DNA of 64,000 nt from DATAEE01 sp963725145 (GCA_963725145.1 CAVRXL010000013.1:1426001-1490000); one strand, 5' to 3'; numbered from the stretch's first letter, positions 35,009-43,580 are shown. Notes: generated by a model from the sequence alone, not told the origin. Translations and numbers: made by a program.

Positions 35009-35839
35009 GTGCTCCGAGTCCTGGCGCTGCTTGGGATTCTGGCGGTTCTTCTGCTGCTGGTCTGGCTCGGCCAGCGCAGCCTGATTTACTTCCCGATGGG
35101 GGTGGTCCCGGCGCCCGCCGGGGCAGGTCTGCCGGGGGCCGAAGCCATCGCCTTCGCGACCGACGACGGGCTGACCCTCGGCGGCTGGTTCGTGCCGGGG
35201 GCCCCGCCTTCGCGGCCGACGCAAGCAGGCGCTTCGGTCGGGCAACCGGTGACGGTGATCGTCTTCAATGGAAACGCAGGGAATCGTGCCTTCCGCGCGC
35301 CGCTGGCTGCCGCCCTGGCCGAACACGGAATCTCGGTCCTGCTGTTCGATTACCGCGGCTACGGCGGCAACGCGGGGTCGCCGTCAGAGGAGGGACTTGC
35401 CGCCGACGCACGCGCCGCCCGCCGCTTCGTGGCGAGCCGGGCCGGAAGCGATCGCATCGTCTACTTCGGCGAATCGCTCGGGAGCGGCGTCGCGGTCCGC
35501 CTCGCCGCCGAGCAGCCGCCCGCGGCGCTCATCCTTCGGTCGCCGTTTACCTCTCTGACCGACACGGGCCGGCATCACTATCCGTTTCTGCCGGTGGGGA
35601 TGATGCTCATCGATCGGTTTGCGTCGATAGACCGGATCCGCGATATCCGCTGTCCGCTTCTCGTCATCGCCGCCGACCACGACAGCGTCGTCCCGACCGG
35701 ACTGAGCCGCCGCCTCTTCGAGGCGGCTCTCGAGCCGAAACGGCTGGCGATCATCGATCGGACGGATCACAACGACTACGAGCTGCTGGCGGGGCAGCGC
35801 GTGGTGACGACGGTTCTCGAGTTTCTCAGGGAAGGATAG
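35009..35839 (+). CDS. Membrane-anchored alpha/beta hydrolase (BEM46/ABHD13-like)
   Basis: 276 residues from GTG. One N-terminal span (LALLGILAVLLLLVWLG) anchors the protein. The hydrolase fold shows VTVIVFNGNAGNRAF (oxyanion region), LLFDYRGYGGNAG, nucleophile elbow GESLGSG, Asp in VIAADHDSVVP and His in DHNDYE, completing a Ser-Asp-His triad. The order matches the BEM46/ABHD13 family; substrate unknown. The start is supported by a TACTCT -10 hexamer 6 nt upstream. It ends 19 bp before a heptamer repeat array. Confidence 0.88.
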   Translation: MLRVLALLGILAVLLLLVWLGQRSLIYFPMGVVPAPAGAGLPGAEAIAFATDDGLTLGGWFVPGAPPSRPTQAGASVGQPVTVIVFNGNAGNRAFRAPLAAALAEHGISVLLFDYRGYGGNAGSPSEEGLAADARAARRFVASRAGSDRIVYFGESLGSGVAVRLAAEQPPAALILRSPFTSLTDTGRHHYPFLPVGMMLIDRFASIDRIRDIRCPLLVIAADHDSVVPTGLSRRLFEAALEPKRLAIIDRTDHNDYELLAGQRVVTTVLEFLREG

Positions 35840-35857
35840 GGGAGTCAGCGCCCAGTG

Positions 35858-35913
35858 TTGAATGTGGAATGCTGAATGTGGAATGCATTCAGCACTCCAC
35901 ATTCAGCAATCCA
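35858..35913. repeat. 7-bp-period repeat with inverted arms (NNGAATG family)
   Basis: Four in-phase 7-mers (TTGAATG, TGGAATG, CTGAATG, TGGAATG) then four in the opposite orientation (CATTCAG, CACTCCA, CATTCAG, CAATCCA) form a large imperfect hairpin between two convergent genes. Related arrays are at 41831, 43123 and 43508. Confidence 0.85.
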
Positions 35914-35922
35914 CAATGGTAC

Positions 35923-36465
35923 TTACTGCCGCGCCAGCTGTCCGCGGACGGCGCCGCCGGTGTTCAGATTGGTGTGGACATTGAAGTAATGCCCGGCCGG
36001 GTTGTCGATGACCGCCTGAAGATTGGCCGGCGTGACGGTGCTGCCGCTGACGTTCTGGAAGTCGAGCGTACCGCTGCCGTTCGTCAACGTGATCGCGGCC
36101 GCGGCCGTCAGGCCGGTGTCGATGAAGACGGATGCGTTGACGCCGGCTGCACCATTGTGAATGTGCGCCGCCCTGACGACCGTGCCTGCAGGGAACGTGG
36201 TCAGTGGCGCATTGAAGGTGACCGTTCCGGCAGTGATCGCGCCGGCGGCATCCCGGGTCAGGTTGAATGTAATCGTTACCGTGCCCCGGCCGGTCGAGTC
36301 AGCGTTCGTGACCGCCGGCACCTCGTTCGACGGAAGCAAAGTCGCCGTGAAGATCACCGGCTGATTGCTCGGTCCTGTCGGGTTGTCATCATCGTCGCAG
36401 GCGGCAACGCCGAATGCGACGGCGGCGGACATTAGAACGGCGAATCCAAGTCTCTTCATGCTCAT
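35923..36465 (-). CDS. CHRD-domain lipoprotein
   Basis: About 180 residues. The signal sequence ends in a lipobox (FGVAAC) followed by DDDDN, so it is probably a lipoprotein. The body is a CHRD domain: FTATLLPSNEVPAVTNADS, GTVTFNAPLTTFP, VRAAHIHNGAAGVNASVF and the ending GHYFNVHTNLNTGGAVRGQL. CHRD is a beta-sandwich of uncertain function, shared with chordin. GGAGG lies 9 nt before ATG 36465; nearby ATGs at 36471 and 36459 are possible. It sits 31 bp after the DUF5777 gene and is probably cotranscribed. Confidence 0.88.
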   Translation of the reverse strand: MSMKRLGFAVLMSAAVAFGVAACDDDDNPTGPSNQPVIFTATLLPSNEVPAVTNADSTGRGTVTITFNLTRDAAGAITAGTVTFNAPLTTFPAGTVVRAAHIHNGAAGVNASVFIDTGLTAAAAITLTNGSGTLDFQNVSGSTVTPANLQAVIDNPAGHYFNVHTNLNTGGAVRGQLARQ

Positions 36466-36496
36466 ATTCATAGGCCTCCAGGCGACGTCCGGAGCG

Positions 36497-37387
36497 TCAG
36501 AACGTTCGCGTGATGTTGAATCCCAGGTAAATGTCGTGCTCGCTTCCGCCTCGTGCGATCTGTCCATAAGTCGTGCCAAAGTTGTTCGTAAAGTTGAGCT
36601 GGAACATGTGACCCCAGGTGTGCTTTTCGATCGCAACGCCCCAGGTTGCGTTGAGAGGGTCGTATCCGGAGAGCCGCGGCGAGATCTCGAAGGACACGTA
36701 CGCGGTCGGCATGAATCGCACGCGCCCGCCGAACCCCATGAACAACGTGTTCTGACCCTCCGCGATCAGGTCGCTCTCTACGGGGAGCTCCACATCATGG
36801 TCGTGCTCTTCATGACCGGTGACATCGGTCGACAGGCGCGAGTCCCAGACGAAGGTCGGCGCAACGTACAGCGCGACGACGTTCCCGAAGAGGCGCGAGG
36901 CGACGATGCCGAGCGCAGGCGAGTGATCGTCGCTGAAGTTGTTCGTCCCTTCTACGGATGCGACGAACGAGAGCGAAACAGGAAGGCCGGCGTCCTGGCG
37001 CCATCCGTCGTAGCGGCCGAGGAACTCGATCGTCTTCGCGGACATCGAGCGGTGAATCCCCGCCTGAAGCCGGCTCGTCGGTGCGAAGCGGTATTCGAGC
37101 CCGATGACCGCGCCGTCGTCGAGGCTGAACAACGACCGCGCAAGATCGGCGAACGAACCACGCCGGAGATCGCGCGCGAAGCGATGCGTGATGCGGAAGT
37201 AGCTGCCGTGACGTTTGAGCGGCAGCGTCGTCGACAGGTTGATGAGATTCTGCTCCGGTTCCGCGGGAAGGGGAGGCTGGGCGGGGGGTGCCGGCGGCGC
37301 AGGTTCGGGGGTCTGGGCCACGGCAGGGCTGGCCACTGACGCCAGCACGAATGCCAGCCCGAGAGCCTGGCCCGAGAGGATCCGCAT
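36497..37387 (-). CDS. DUF5777-family outer-membrane barrel protein
   Basis: 296 residues from ATG 37387, with signal LGLAFVLASVASPAVAQ. A Pro-rich linker (APPAPPAQPPLP) is followed by a beta-barrel: INLSTTLPLKRHGSYFRITH, FSLDDGAVIGLEYRFAP and the ending DIYLGFNITRTF with a terminal Phe. The pattern matches the DUF5777 beta-barrel family, often found with CHRD or cytochrome genes; function unknown. An upstream in-frame ATG at 37435 is possible. It is upstream of the CHRD gene in the same operon. Confidence 0.8.
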   Translation of the reverse strand: MRILSGQALGLAFVLASVASPAVAQTPEPAPPAPPAQPPLPAEPEQNLINLSTTLPLKRHGSYFRITHRFARDLRRGSFADLARSLFSLDDGAVIGLEYRFAPTSRLQAGIHRSMSAKTIEFLGRYDGWRQDAGLPVSLSFVASVEGTNNFSDDHSPALGIVASRLFGNVVALYVAPTFVWDSRLSTDVTGHEEHDHDVELPVESDLIAEGQNTLFMGFGGRVRFMPTAYVSFEISPRLSGYDPLNATWGVAIEKHTWGHMFQLNFTNNFGTTYGQIARGGSEHDIYLGFNITRTF

Positions 37388-37612
37388 CCAACGCCGCAAC
37401 GGCAGACTTCGACTGACAGACGACGGTCGAGACATTCAGTCCGGGCGAGCAACGCAAGCGCCATGCCCCCGGACGCGGCCAGCTTGCGCAACGAATACGG
37501 CCTGAAAACGGCCGAGGTACCGCGCGCCGGCTTACCTTTCCGGTAAGGTTTTACGCGGCGTGAAGCGATTGAGTAAATCCGTAGAGTCCGGATTCAGCCG
37601 GACCTCGCACTG

Positions 37613-38693
37613 CTAGAAGGCGTACACGCGCTCCAGCGTTGCGCCGCTCGCCTGAAGGTCGGCCAGCAGCCGGGCCAGGCACGACGGCGGAACGGTCAGG
37701 CCGATGCGAACGACCGAGGGCTCGGTGAGGAGGGGCTCGACGAATTCGACCCGCCAGGTGTTCGCGGGCTTGAGCGGGCCGCCGTCCGGCCCGTTCAGCG
37801 CGTTTGCCGGGCCGAGCGCGGTCAGGAAGATTTCGTCGTTGCCGGCGATCTCGTAGATCGTCACGCCCTTCCCGACGATCACGGTCAGCGCGGCCGTGAA
37901 CAACTCGTCTCGCGGAAGCGAGATCACCTCAGGCGATTTGCCGACGAGCGCGAGCGCGTGGATCTGCGGCGGCGCGTTGTTCGGCGCCGCTATCCCGAGC
38001 ATCCAGGAGTACAACCCCTTGAGGCCGTACTCGATCGTCAGAAACGCCCGGCGCTCGATCTTGCGGGCCTGATACGCGCCGCGGGCCGGCGTGCGCCACA
38101 GACCGCCAAGGGCCGGGCCGTAGCCGAACTCATACGAAGGAGCGGTGCGCAGCGACGTCGCGTATTCGGCGACCTTCTTGGCCGCGTACTGATCTTCGGC
38201 TGACTTGCCGCCATCCGAGAACCGCTCCGTCAATCTTCCGATCGTGTTTTCGTAGACGCCCTTGACGGCATTCTCGGCGGTGAAACCCAGCCCGATCAGA
38301 ATCGGCAATCGATGGTCGGCGGTGCTGAACCCGTACTTGGACTGAGTGATCTTGAACACGCGGTAGTAGCCGCGCCAGGTACTGGGCGATCGCGCCGAAG
38401 TACGGGTATCGGCTTGGTGGTCCGGCGGCGAGCGCCTGCGCGTATTCGTGCGCGTTGTGCGCGAGAAACTGCTCGGGAAACGCGAGATAGGTCGCGGATT
38501 CCGGGCGCCGGTACCCGGGTGCCTTCTCCTCGATCTTCGCCATGCCGATCGGCGGACGGGCGGCGCAGGGCGCGGCCGGCGCCTCCTGATATGCGTTCGC
38601 GAACCAGGCCCACCCGATGAAAAGCACGAACACCACCAGGCCCAGCTTTACGCCCGTCCAGATCAACCAGCGCAGCGCGCGAAAGATCCTCAC
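37613..38693 (-). pseudogene. Frameshifted membrane-anchored protein of unknown function
   Basis: Two overlapping frames belong to one gene. From GTG 38693 (GGAGG upstream) the chain reads MRIFRALRWLIWTG and one membrane span (VKLGLVVFVLFIGWAWFANA), then EKAPGYRRPESATYLAFPEQ up to AIAQY near 38375. Dropping one base continues as WRGYYRVFKITQSKYGF in the frame ending at 37613. Joined, the product is about 359 residues with one span and a large external domain. No family recognised. A single extra C near CAGTACCTGG explains the break: sequencing error or recent mutation. Confidence 0.7.
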
Positions 38694-38708
38694 GTACGGT
38701 CCGGCCTC

Positions 38709-39113
38709 CTACTCCTGACGATCCAGCATCTCGCGCACCTTCTTGTACACATCAGTGGCGCGACGCCACGCGTCCCGCGCTTCGTCGACGGCGCGACCCG
38801 CCTCGACGAGCATGACCTCGGCGGATGCCAGCGTCGCCGCGACGCTGAGCGCATCCCGCTCCACCGGGGGGAGCCCCGCGAGCGCCGTTTGATACTCCGC
38901 GAGCGCCGCGTGGTACTCCTGCAGCTCCTCGTGATGCTCGCGCAGCTCGTGAAGCTGGCTTGCGCCCGGTTTGGCGGCGCTTTGCCCGGAAGCCTTCCCC
39001 GGACCTTGTCGGTCCGAGTCGACGCCGGCATCAGCCGCGCACAGGGCCCGGTGACGCGCCTCGACCGCGGCCTGAACGGCGAGAAGCGAGCGTCGCTTCC
39101 GGCCCCAATCCAT
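38709..39113 (-). CDS. Coiled-coil protein of unknown function
   Basis: 134 residues with long predicted helices (HELREHHEELQEYHAALAEY, then SAEVMLVEAGRAVDEARDAW). No signal peptide, Cys pair or enzyme motif. Reverse-strand TATACT lies 8 nt before the ATG, so the leader is very short. It precedes the frameshifted membrane gene by 15 bp on the same strand, suggesting one transcript. Confidence 0.65.
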   Translation of the reverse strand: MDWGRKRRSLLAVQAAVEARHRALCAADAGVDSDRQGPGKASGQSAAKPGASQLHELREHHEELQEYHAALAEYQTALAGLPPVERDALSVAATLASAEVMLVEAGRAVDEARDAWRRATDVYKKVREMLDRQE

Positions 39114-39138
39114 GCCCCAGCAGTATACGCGGGCCGGG

Positions 39139-39897
39139 TCAACGGTCGTTCGAATCGGCCAGGAACCTTCGGCTCTGGAACACTTTCAGGTCGGGGAACC
39201 GCAGCGCCGTCAGGACGCCGCGGGAAATGGTGTCGATCCCGTATGCGCGCCCCGTGACCCGGATCGTCGGCCAGTCGTCGCCGCCGATGGGGCAGTCGTT
39301 CCAGTGCCCGTAGACGACGTTTTCCGGCCCCGAATAGGCGTCCGGGAAGCCGGTCGCGCCCCAGACCAGGTCGGATTGCGCCGCGAGATCGAGAGGGGTG
39401 TTGTCCACGGGCACACCGCCGTGCACGCAGATCACATCGTCGGTTCTGACGAAGGTCCAAAGCGATCCGAGCAGGTCGAGGTGCGCTGTCGGCACGAGCT
39501 TGAAGAACCGGTCGTACGGGAGCGCGACTCTCCCGCTGTATATCCTCAGGCCCGCCTCCCGCGCCGCCGCGAGCATCTGGAGCGCCGCAAGCCGCGAGTA
39601 GCTCGCGATCGTGGTGATGGCCTCCATCCCGACGAGCCAGCTGTGAGAGGTGTGATCGTGGAGCGTCTTGAGCATCCACTCTTCGTGGTTGCCGAGCAGG
39701 AAGCGGACGTCGCACGGCGGCGAAGCGCGGAGCGCTACGAGGCGCTCCAGGACGCCCTGCGCGTCCGGGCCGCGGTCGATGTAGTCGCCCAGGAACACGA
39801 GCACGTCGTCCGGGCGGATCTCCGGCAGGAGGCGCGCGAGAAGATCGTCGAGCGCCGCGAGGTTCCCGTGAATGTCGCCTACGGCGATGGTCGCCAG
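39139..39897 (-). CDS. Calcineurin-like metallophosphoesterase (PPP/ApaH-like), probable CTG start
   Basis: 252 residues if started at CTG 39897. The full PPP signature is present: GDIHGN at the N-terminus, GDYIDRGPD and GNHEEW, then VHGGVP and VVYGHWN with the later metal His residues. This is the two-metal phosphatase fold of bacterial PrpA/ApaH relatives. The GDIHGN block lies upstream of the first ATG/GTG/TTG (39804), and no such codon exists before it in frame; CTG at LATIAVGDIHGN is the best start, with AGGA upstream. Substrate could be a phosphoprotein or a diadenosine polyphosphate. Confidence 0.85.
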   Translation of the reverse strand: MATIAVGDIHGNLAALDDLLARLLPEIRPDDVLVFLGDYIDRGPDAQGVLERLVALRASPPCDVRFLLGNHEEWMLKTLHDHTSHSWLVGMEAITTIASYSRLAALQMLAAAREAGLRIYSGRVALPYDRFFKLVPTAHLDLLGSLWTFVRTDDVICVHGGVPVDNTPLDLAAQSDLVWGATGFPDAYSGPENVVYGHWNDCPIGGDDWPTIRVTGRAYGIDTISRGVLTALRFPDLKVFQSRRFLADSNDR

Positions 39898-39990
39898 TAG
39901 CGCCTGTCCTAGGGTCCGATGGGGGTGAGGGAGTATACGCCAGGAACGGCTGGGCTGGGGAGGCGGGCGTCGGGTCAGGCCACCGGCCGC

Positions 39991-40620
39991 TTATTTGGCC
40001 TGGCAGGGCACCGCGGCGAGCCGATCGGCGGCGTAATAGACGGTTTCTGCGTCCAGCGTCAGCTCGACGAGGTAGACCGTGCCGCCTTCCGGCGTCCGTC
40101 CTTCCGGCGTCTTGCAGCGCGGATCCGACGCCGCCAGCGGCCGTGACCGCTTGAGAAGGATGCGATCCGGAGACACGCCGCGCGCAGATGCCAGCGCTTC
40201 CCGCGCCAGACGATAGGCCTGCACGTCCGGCGGGACCGGCGAGCTGGTCGCACCGACCAGTGTGTCAGCCCGATCGCAGATGATGGCGTTGCGCTCGCCG
40301 ACGTGGACGTTGTAGCTCTTTCCCGCCGCACGCAACACGAACTTGTAACCAGAGACCAGCCGCTGCGCATACATCATGTCGGGCGCCGGACAGCCGAGCG
40401 ACGTGTCCTGCCACGTCACGGCTTCTGCGCTCGCGACTTCGATCGATGCGGGAGCGATCGACTTGTCCCGCGCAAGCGTCGCCTTCGCCAACTGCTCGGC
40501 GTCTGCGCGGCGCTTCGCGTCAGCGCCCGGCGGCACCGGCTGCACCTGCGCGGCTGCGAGGGACGCTGACAAGAACACGAACAGGACCGACGAGCTCCAT
40601 GCCTTCACGATCACGTACAT
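39991..40620 (-). CDS. Secreted protein of unknown function
   Basis: 209 residues with a signal peptide (SSSVLFVFLSASLAAAQ). The middle carries the motif VTWQDTSLGCPAPDMMYAQ and GYKFVLRAAGKSYNVHVG, seen in exported proteins of several phyla without known function. Two Cys pairs (LGCPAP/IICDR and DPRCK/VPCQAK) may form disulfides in the periplasm. GAGGTGG precedes the ATG at 40620. It stands alone between the phosphoesterase and the VWFA gene. Confidence 0.7.
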   Translation of the reverse strand: MYVIVKAWSSSVLFVFLSASLAAAQVQPVPPGADAKRRADAEQLAKATLARDKSIAPASIEVASAEAVTWQDTSLGCPAPDMMYAQRLVSGYKFVLRAAGKSYNVHVGERNAIICDRADTLVGATSSPVPPDVQAYRLAREALASARGVSPDRILLKRSRPLAASDPRCKTPEGRTPEGGTVYLVELTLDAETVYYAADRLAAVPCQAK

Positions 40621-40700
40621 GTCGGCCACCTCGAAAGGGATGAATTGAGGGGACGCACATCTGATAACGAGTCTACCAGACGTGTATCCTTAAGATTGCC

Positions 40701-41636
40701 GTGTGCCTCCGTCACCTGGCTTCGGTCGCGATTCTGCAGGTCGGACTGACACTCGCGCTGGCCTCAGGGCAGGAACCGACCTTCAAGGCCGGAATCCGGA
40801 CCGTCGCGATCTACGCGACGGTGACCGATGCCACCGGGCACCTCGCCACCGGACTCGAGCGCGACGCGTTCGAGGTCTACGACAACGGGAAGCGTCAGGA
40901 GCTCACGGTCTTCGCGAACGACGTGCAGCGCATCACCATCGTGATGATGCTCGATCGGAGCGGCAGCATGCGCCGCAACTTCAGGCTCGTCGAGGAGGCG
41001 GCCGAAGCGCTCGTCGAGCAGTTTCTCCCGACCGACCAGGCGCGCATCGGCAGCTTTGCCGGCCGGATTCAGGTGGATCCCCGGGAGTTCACGTCCGATC
41101 GGCAGGTGCTCCTCGATATTCTGCGGACGGAGCTGCAAACCGAGGGTCCGACACCGCTCTGGAACGCCATCAACGTCGGCATCACCGGTCTGGTGCGTCA
41201 GGAGGGCCGGCGCGTCGTCCTCGTCTTCACCGACGGCGCGGATCGGCCGATGAACCCGCAGCGCGCGAACAACAACTCCCTCGAGGATGTCATGGAGCGC
41301 GCGGTGCAAGAGAACGTCATGATCTACGCGATCGGTCTCGTCGGCCACAATCCGATAGGTCCAGGCGGCAGATGGCGGGGCTTCGGGGCTGGGGACCGGC
41401 CGGACAAGGGCCTGCTAACGATTGCCGACCAGACCGGCGGCGGTTACTTCGAGCTGACGCAGACGGCCGACCTCGCGTCGACGTTCAAGCGCGTGGCGGA
41501 GGAGCTGCACCAGCAGTACGTCCTCGGCTTCGCGCCGCCGGCGCTCGACGGCAAGACGCACAAGCTCGAAGTCCGCGTGAAGGATCCGGGCCTGAAGGTC
41601 CGCGCGCGGCGGAGCTATGTCGCGGCGAAGCAGTAA
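40701..41636 (+). CDS. VWFA domain-containing protein (Acidobacterial type)
   Basis: 311 residues from GTG. Signal peptide ASVAILQVGLTLALASGQ. A short beta domain (RTVAIYATVTDATGHLATGL... FEVYDNGKRQELTVF) precedes a von Willebrand factor A domain with an intact metal site: MLDRSGSM (DxSxS), a Thr in GPTPLWNAI and FTDGAD. It ends in LHQQYVLGFAPPALDGK and RARRSYVA, as in the VWFA-related Acidobacterial family. Exported; ligand unknown. Possible -10 elements TATCCT and TAAGAT lie just before the start, so the leader is very short. Confidence 0.88.
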   Translation: MCLRHLASVAILQVGLTLALASGQEPTFKAGIRTVAIYATVTDATGHLATGLERDAFEVYDNGKRQELTVFANDVQRITIVMMLDRSGSMRRNFRLVEEAAEALVEQFLPTDQARIGSFAGRIQVDPREFTSDRQVLLDILRTELQTEGPTPLWNAINVGITGLVRQEGRRVVLVFTDGADRPMNPQRANNNSLEDVMERAVQENVMIYAIGLVGHNPIGPGGRWRGFGAGDRPDKGLLTIADQTGGGYFELTQTADLASTFKRVAEELHQQYVLGFAPPALDGKTHKLEVRVKDPGLKVRARRSYVAAKQ

Positions 41637-41658
41637 GGGCGGGAAGATCGTGAGCGAA

Positions 41659-41702
41659 CCAACCGAAGCTCACGCTCCGTGGCAAGCGTGAGCGAAGGTT
41701 GG
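41659..41702 (+). terminator. Two-tier hairpin after the VWFA gene
   Basis: Outer stem CCAACC/GGTTGG and inner 9-bp stem GCTCACGCT/AGCGTGAGC separated by matching GAA on each side; loop CCGTGGCA. No T tract. It lies between the VWFA gene and the convergent tRNA-Lys gene, so it could serve either side. Confidence 0.45.
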
Positions 41703-41730
41703 CCCTTCGACTTCGTTCAGCGCATTCGAA

Positions 41731-41805
41731 TGGTGGGCCGCGCAAGGATCGAACTTGCGACACCCTGATTAAAAGTCAGGTGCTCTACCACTGAGCTAGC
41801 GGCCC
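41731..41805 (-). tRNA. tRNA-Lys(UUU)
   Basis: Complete cloverleaf on the reverse strand with encoded CCA. Acceptor GGGCCGC pairs with GCGGCCC, D arm GCTC...GAGC, anticodon stem CCTGA/TCAGG with loop CTTTTAA (anticodon TTT), T arm with GTTCGATCC. The 75 bases include discriminator A and CCA. It is the only RNA gene found in the window. Confidence 0.97.
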
Positions 41806-41830
41806 TGCGGGAGGATCAGCAAACCCACTG

Positions 41831-41857
41831 CGGAATGCTGATTGTCGATTGCTGAAT
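41831..41857. repeat. 7-bp-period repeat (NNGATTG family), single arm
   Basis: Four in-phase 7-mers: CGGAATG, CTGATTG, TCGATTG and CTGAATT. It lies upstream of the tRNA and past the end of the small Cys protein gene. Same family as 35858, 43123 and 43508, without an inverted arm. Confidence 0.75.
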
Positions 41858-41876
41858 TGTACTTGGAACCGCTCGT

Positions 41877-42179
41877 TCAGCGAAGCTGGCCGCGGCGGGA
41901 GGCGAGGACGAGAGTAAACCCGCCCAGCGAGCCGGTGACGAGACCGAGAGTGTCCATCGCGCGGCCGAACACCGCAGCCCCGAGCATGCCGAAGAGGAGA
42001 ATCCCGATCGCCCCTCCGAGCACGGCCCCGAGGAAGTAATCACCGCCATGGGTCGTCGGCGCGTGATGCCGGCAGACGTGGCCGTACGTCAGGTGGCCGT
42101 GGCAGCGCGTGCAGAGAGCGGCCGCCGGCTGGGCGTCGGCGGCCGCTTTCAGAATGCTCACTGCGTGATATTTCGGCAC
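41877..42179 (-). CDS. Small Cys-pair membrane protein
   Basis: 100 residues from GTG 42179. A zinc-ribbon-like block (CTRCHGHLTYGHVCRHH) is followed by two Gly-rich hydrophobic spans (YFLGAVLGGAIGILLFGMLG and LGLVTGSLGGFTLVLA). No family is recognised. The upstream arginase gene on the same strand ends 30 bp earlier. A longer in-frame start exists at 42422 but overlaps arginase heavily and is unlikely. Confidence 0.6.
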   Translation of the reverse strand: MPKYHAVSILKAAADAQPAAALCTRCHGHLTYGHVCRHHAPTTHGGDYFLGAVLGGAIGILLFGMLGAAVFGRAMDTLGLVTGSLGGFTLVLASRRGQLR

Positions 42180-42208
42180 GGTCCCGCCCGCGGAATAGAG
42201 GGGGCGGG

Positions 42209-43120
42209 CTAGAGAATCTTCTGTCCCAGGGCTGACGACACGAGCTCGGTTCCGAGGATGGCCGTCGTGTTCTGGACGTCCAGGATCGGGTTTACCTCCA
42301 CGAGGTCGAGCGACGTGAGCAGGCCGGAGTCGGAGATCATCTCCATGACGACGTGCGCTTCGCGGTAGTCGAGCCCTCCTTTCACCGGCGTCCCGACGCC
42401 CGGGGCGATGGAAGGGTCGCACACGTCGACGTCGAACGAGACGTGGATGCCGGCGGTCCCGGCGCCGGCGATCGCGATCGCCTGCTCCATGATGGCGGCG
42501 ATGCCCTGGCGATCGATGTCCTTCATCGTGAACACGTGAACGCGCGACTCGCGGACGAGGACTTTTTCCCGCTCGTCGAGGTTGCGGATCCCGATGAGCA
42601 CGGTCCGCTCCGGCTCGACCTTCGGCGTGAAGCCGCCGATGCCCGCCAGCTCCGCCGGCTCCGGCCCGATGATCGCCGCGAGCGGCATGCCGTGCACGTT
42701 GCCGCTGAGCGAGGTGGCCGGCGTGTTCATGTCGCCGTGGGCGTCGATCCAGAACAGGCCGAGCGGCTTCTCCCGGCGGCGGGCGAAATCGGCAGCCGCC
42801 GCAACCGATCCGGCTGCCAGGCTGTGGTCGCCGCCGAGCACGAGCGGCAGTCCACCCGACTCGAGGCAGGCGGCGGAGGCTTGAAAGAGCTTCTGACAGA
42901 CGCGCGCGATGTCACGGATGTAGCGTTTTTTCGGATCTCCCTCCGCTTTGATCTCTGGAATGGGTGTAACGAGATCTCCCTTGTCCACGACCTTGTGGCC
43001 CAGCGCCGCGATCCGCTCGCCGAGGCCGGCAATCCGGAAGGCGGATGGCCCCATGTCGACGCCGCGGCGGTTGCCGCCCAGGTCGAGGGGAACCCCTATC
43101 ACGTGGACTGTCTTAGCCAA
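42209..43120 (-). CDS. rocF: Arginase
   Basis: 303 residues of the ureohydrolase family. Manganese-binding motifs: GGDHSLAAGS, DAHGDMNTP and SFDVDVCDPSIAPGVGTP, with the substrate loop near NVHGMPLA and the catalytic His in that block. It hydrolyses arginine to ornithine and urea in the cytoplasm. Start is TTG 43120 (MAKTVHVIGVPLDLGG fits the family); no ribosome binding site is visible, and the codon follows directly on a 7-mer repeat array. An internal GTG in the VHVIG stretch is an alternative. Confidence 0.93.
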   Translation of the reverse strand: MAKTVHVIGVPLDLGGNRRGVDMGPSAFRIAGLGERIAALGHKVVDKGDLVTPIPEIKAEGDPKKRYIRDIARVCQKLFQASAACLESGGLPLVLGGDHSLAAGSVAAAADFARRREKPLGLFWIDAHGDMNTPATSLSGNVHGMPLAAIIGPEPAELAGIGGFTPKVEPERTVLIGIRNLDEREKVLVRESRVHVFTMKDIDRQGIAAIMEQAIAIAGAGTAGIHVSFDVDVCDPSIAPGVGTPVKGGLDYREAHVVMEMISDSGLLTSLDLVEVNPILDVQNTTAILGTELVSSALGQKIL

Positions 43121-43122
43121 TG

Positions 43123-43164
43123 CGAATTGTCGATTGTGGATTGCCGATTGTCGATTGCTGAATG
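43123..43164. repeat. 7-bp-period repeat (NNGATTG family), six units
   Basis: Six in-phase 7-mers with consensus YNGATTG: CGAATTG, TCGATTG, TGGATTG, CCGATTG, TCGATTG and CTGAATG. The array touches the arginase start region, so it may form its 5' leader. Confidence 0.85.
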
Positions 43165-43288
43165 CGGTCTCACGTTAGCACAGAGCCGCACACACCTGAG
43201 CTCTCCGAATGCCCCGCTCGAAGAACCGGGTTTGACGCGAGCGCCACATCTCGCATAAATTCTGTCACTTGCGGCTGAGGTTACAGCG

Positions 43289-43501
43289 ATGAAGCGTTTT
43301 GACGTGGGAGCCCGGGTCGTCGAGCCGACCTACGGCCTGGGGTCTGTGATAGCGGTCGAGGACGCGTACACACGCGTGCAGTTCGACGACGGGGGAGTGA
43401 AAAAATTCCTGACGTCGATGTCGCGGCTCGAGCCGAGCGACGAGCCTGCACCCGCCTCCCGCCCGCGAGGCTCACGCCGCAAGAAGAAAGCGGACGCTTA
43501 A
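43289..43501 (+). CDS. Small Tudor/SH3-like protein resembling the UvrD/PcrA tail
   Basis: 70 residues. GARVVEPTYGLGSVIAVEDA and YTRVQFDDGGVKKFLTSMSR match the small beta-barrel found at the C-terminus of UvrD/PcrA helicases (pattern GxxVxxxxxGxGxV...VxFxxxGxKxL), which contacts RNA polymerase in that setting. A Lys/Arg-rich tail (RGSRRKKKA) could bind nucleic acid. GAGG lies before the ATG. Function is inferred from shape only. Confidence 0.65.
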   Translation: MKRFDVGARVVEPTYGLGSVIAVEDAYTRVQFDDGGVKKFLTSMSRLEPSDEPAPASRPRGSRRKKKADA

Positions 43502-43507
43502 TCGCCC

Positions 43508-43576
43508 ATTGCTGAATGTGGATTGCTGAATGCTGAATTTCAATTCAGCACTCCGCATTCAACAATCAGCATTGAG
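43508..43576. repeat. 7-bp-period repeat with inverted arms (NNGAATG family)
   Basis: Forward units CTGAATG, TGGATTG, CTGAATG and CTGAATT, then reverse-oriented units CATTCAG-like (ATTCAG, CACTCCG, CATTCAA, CAATCAG, CATTGAG). It fills the space between two convergent genes, as at 35858. Confidence 0.85.
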
Positions 43577-43580
43577 ATTC

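Noticed and set aside
38690..39715. Reverse frame overlapping the coiled-coil and phosphoesterase genes
   Set aside because: Both real genes are in other phases with clear motifs or helices.
35858..43576. CRISPR array suspected from regular repeats
   Set aside because: Units are 7 bp with no unique spacers, and no cas genes are present.
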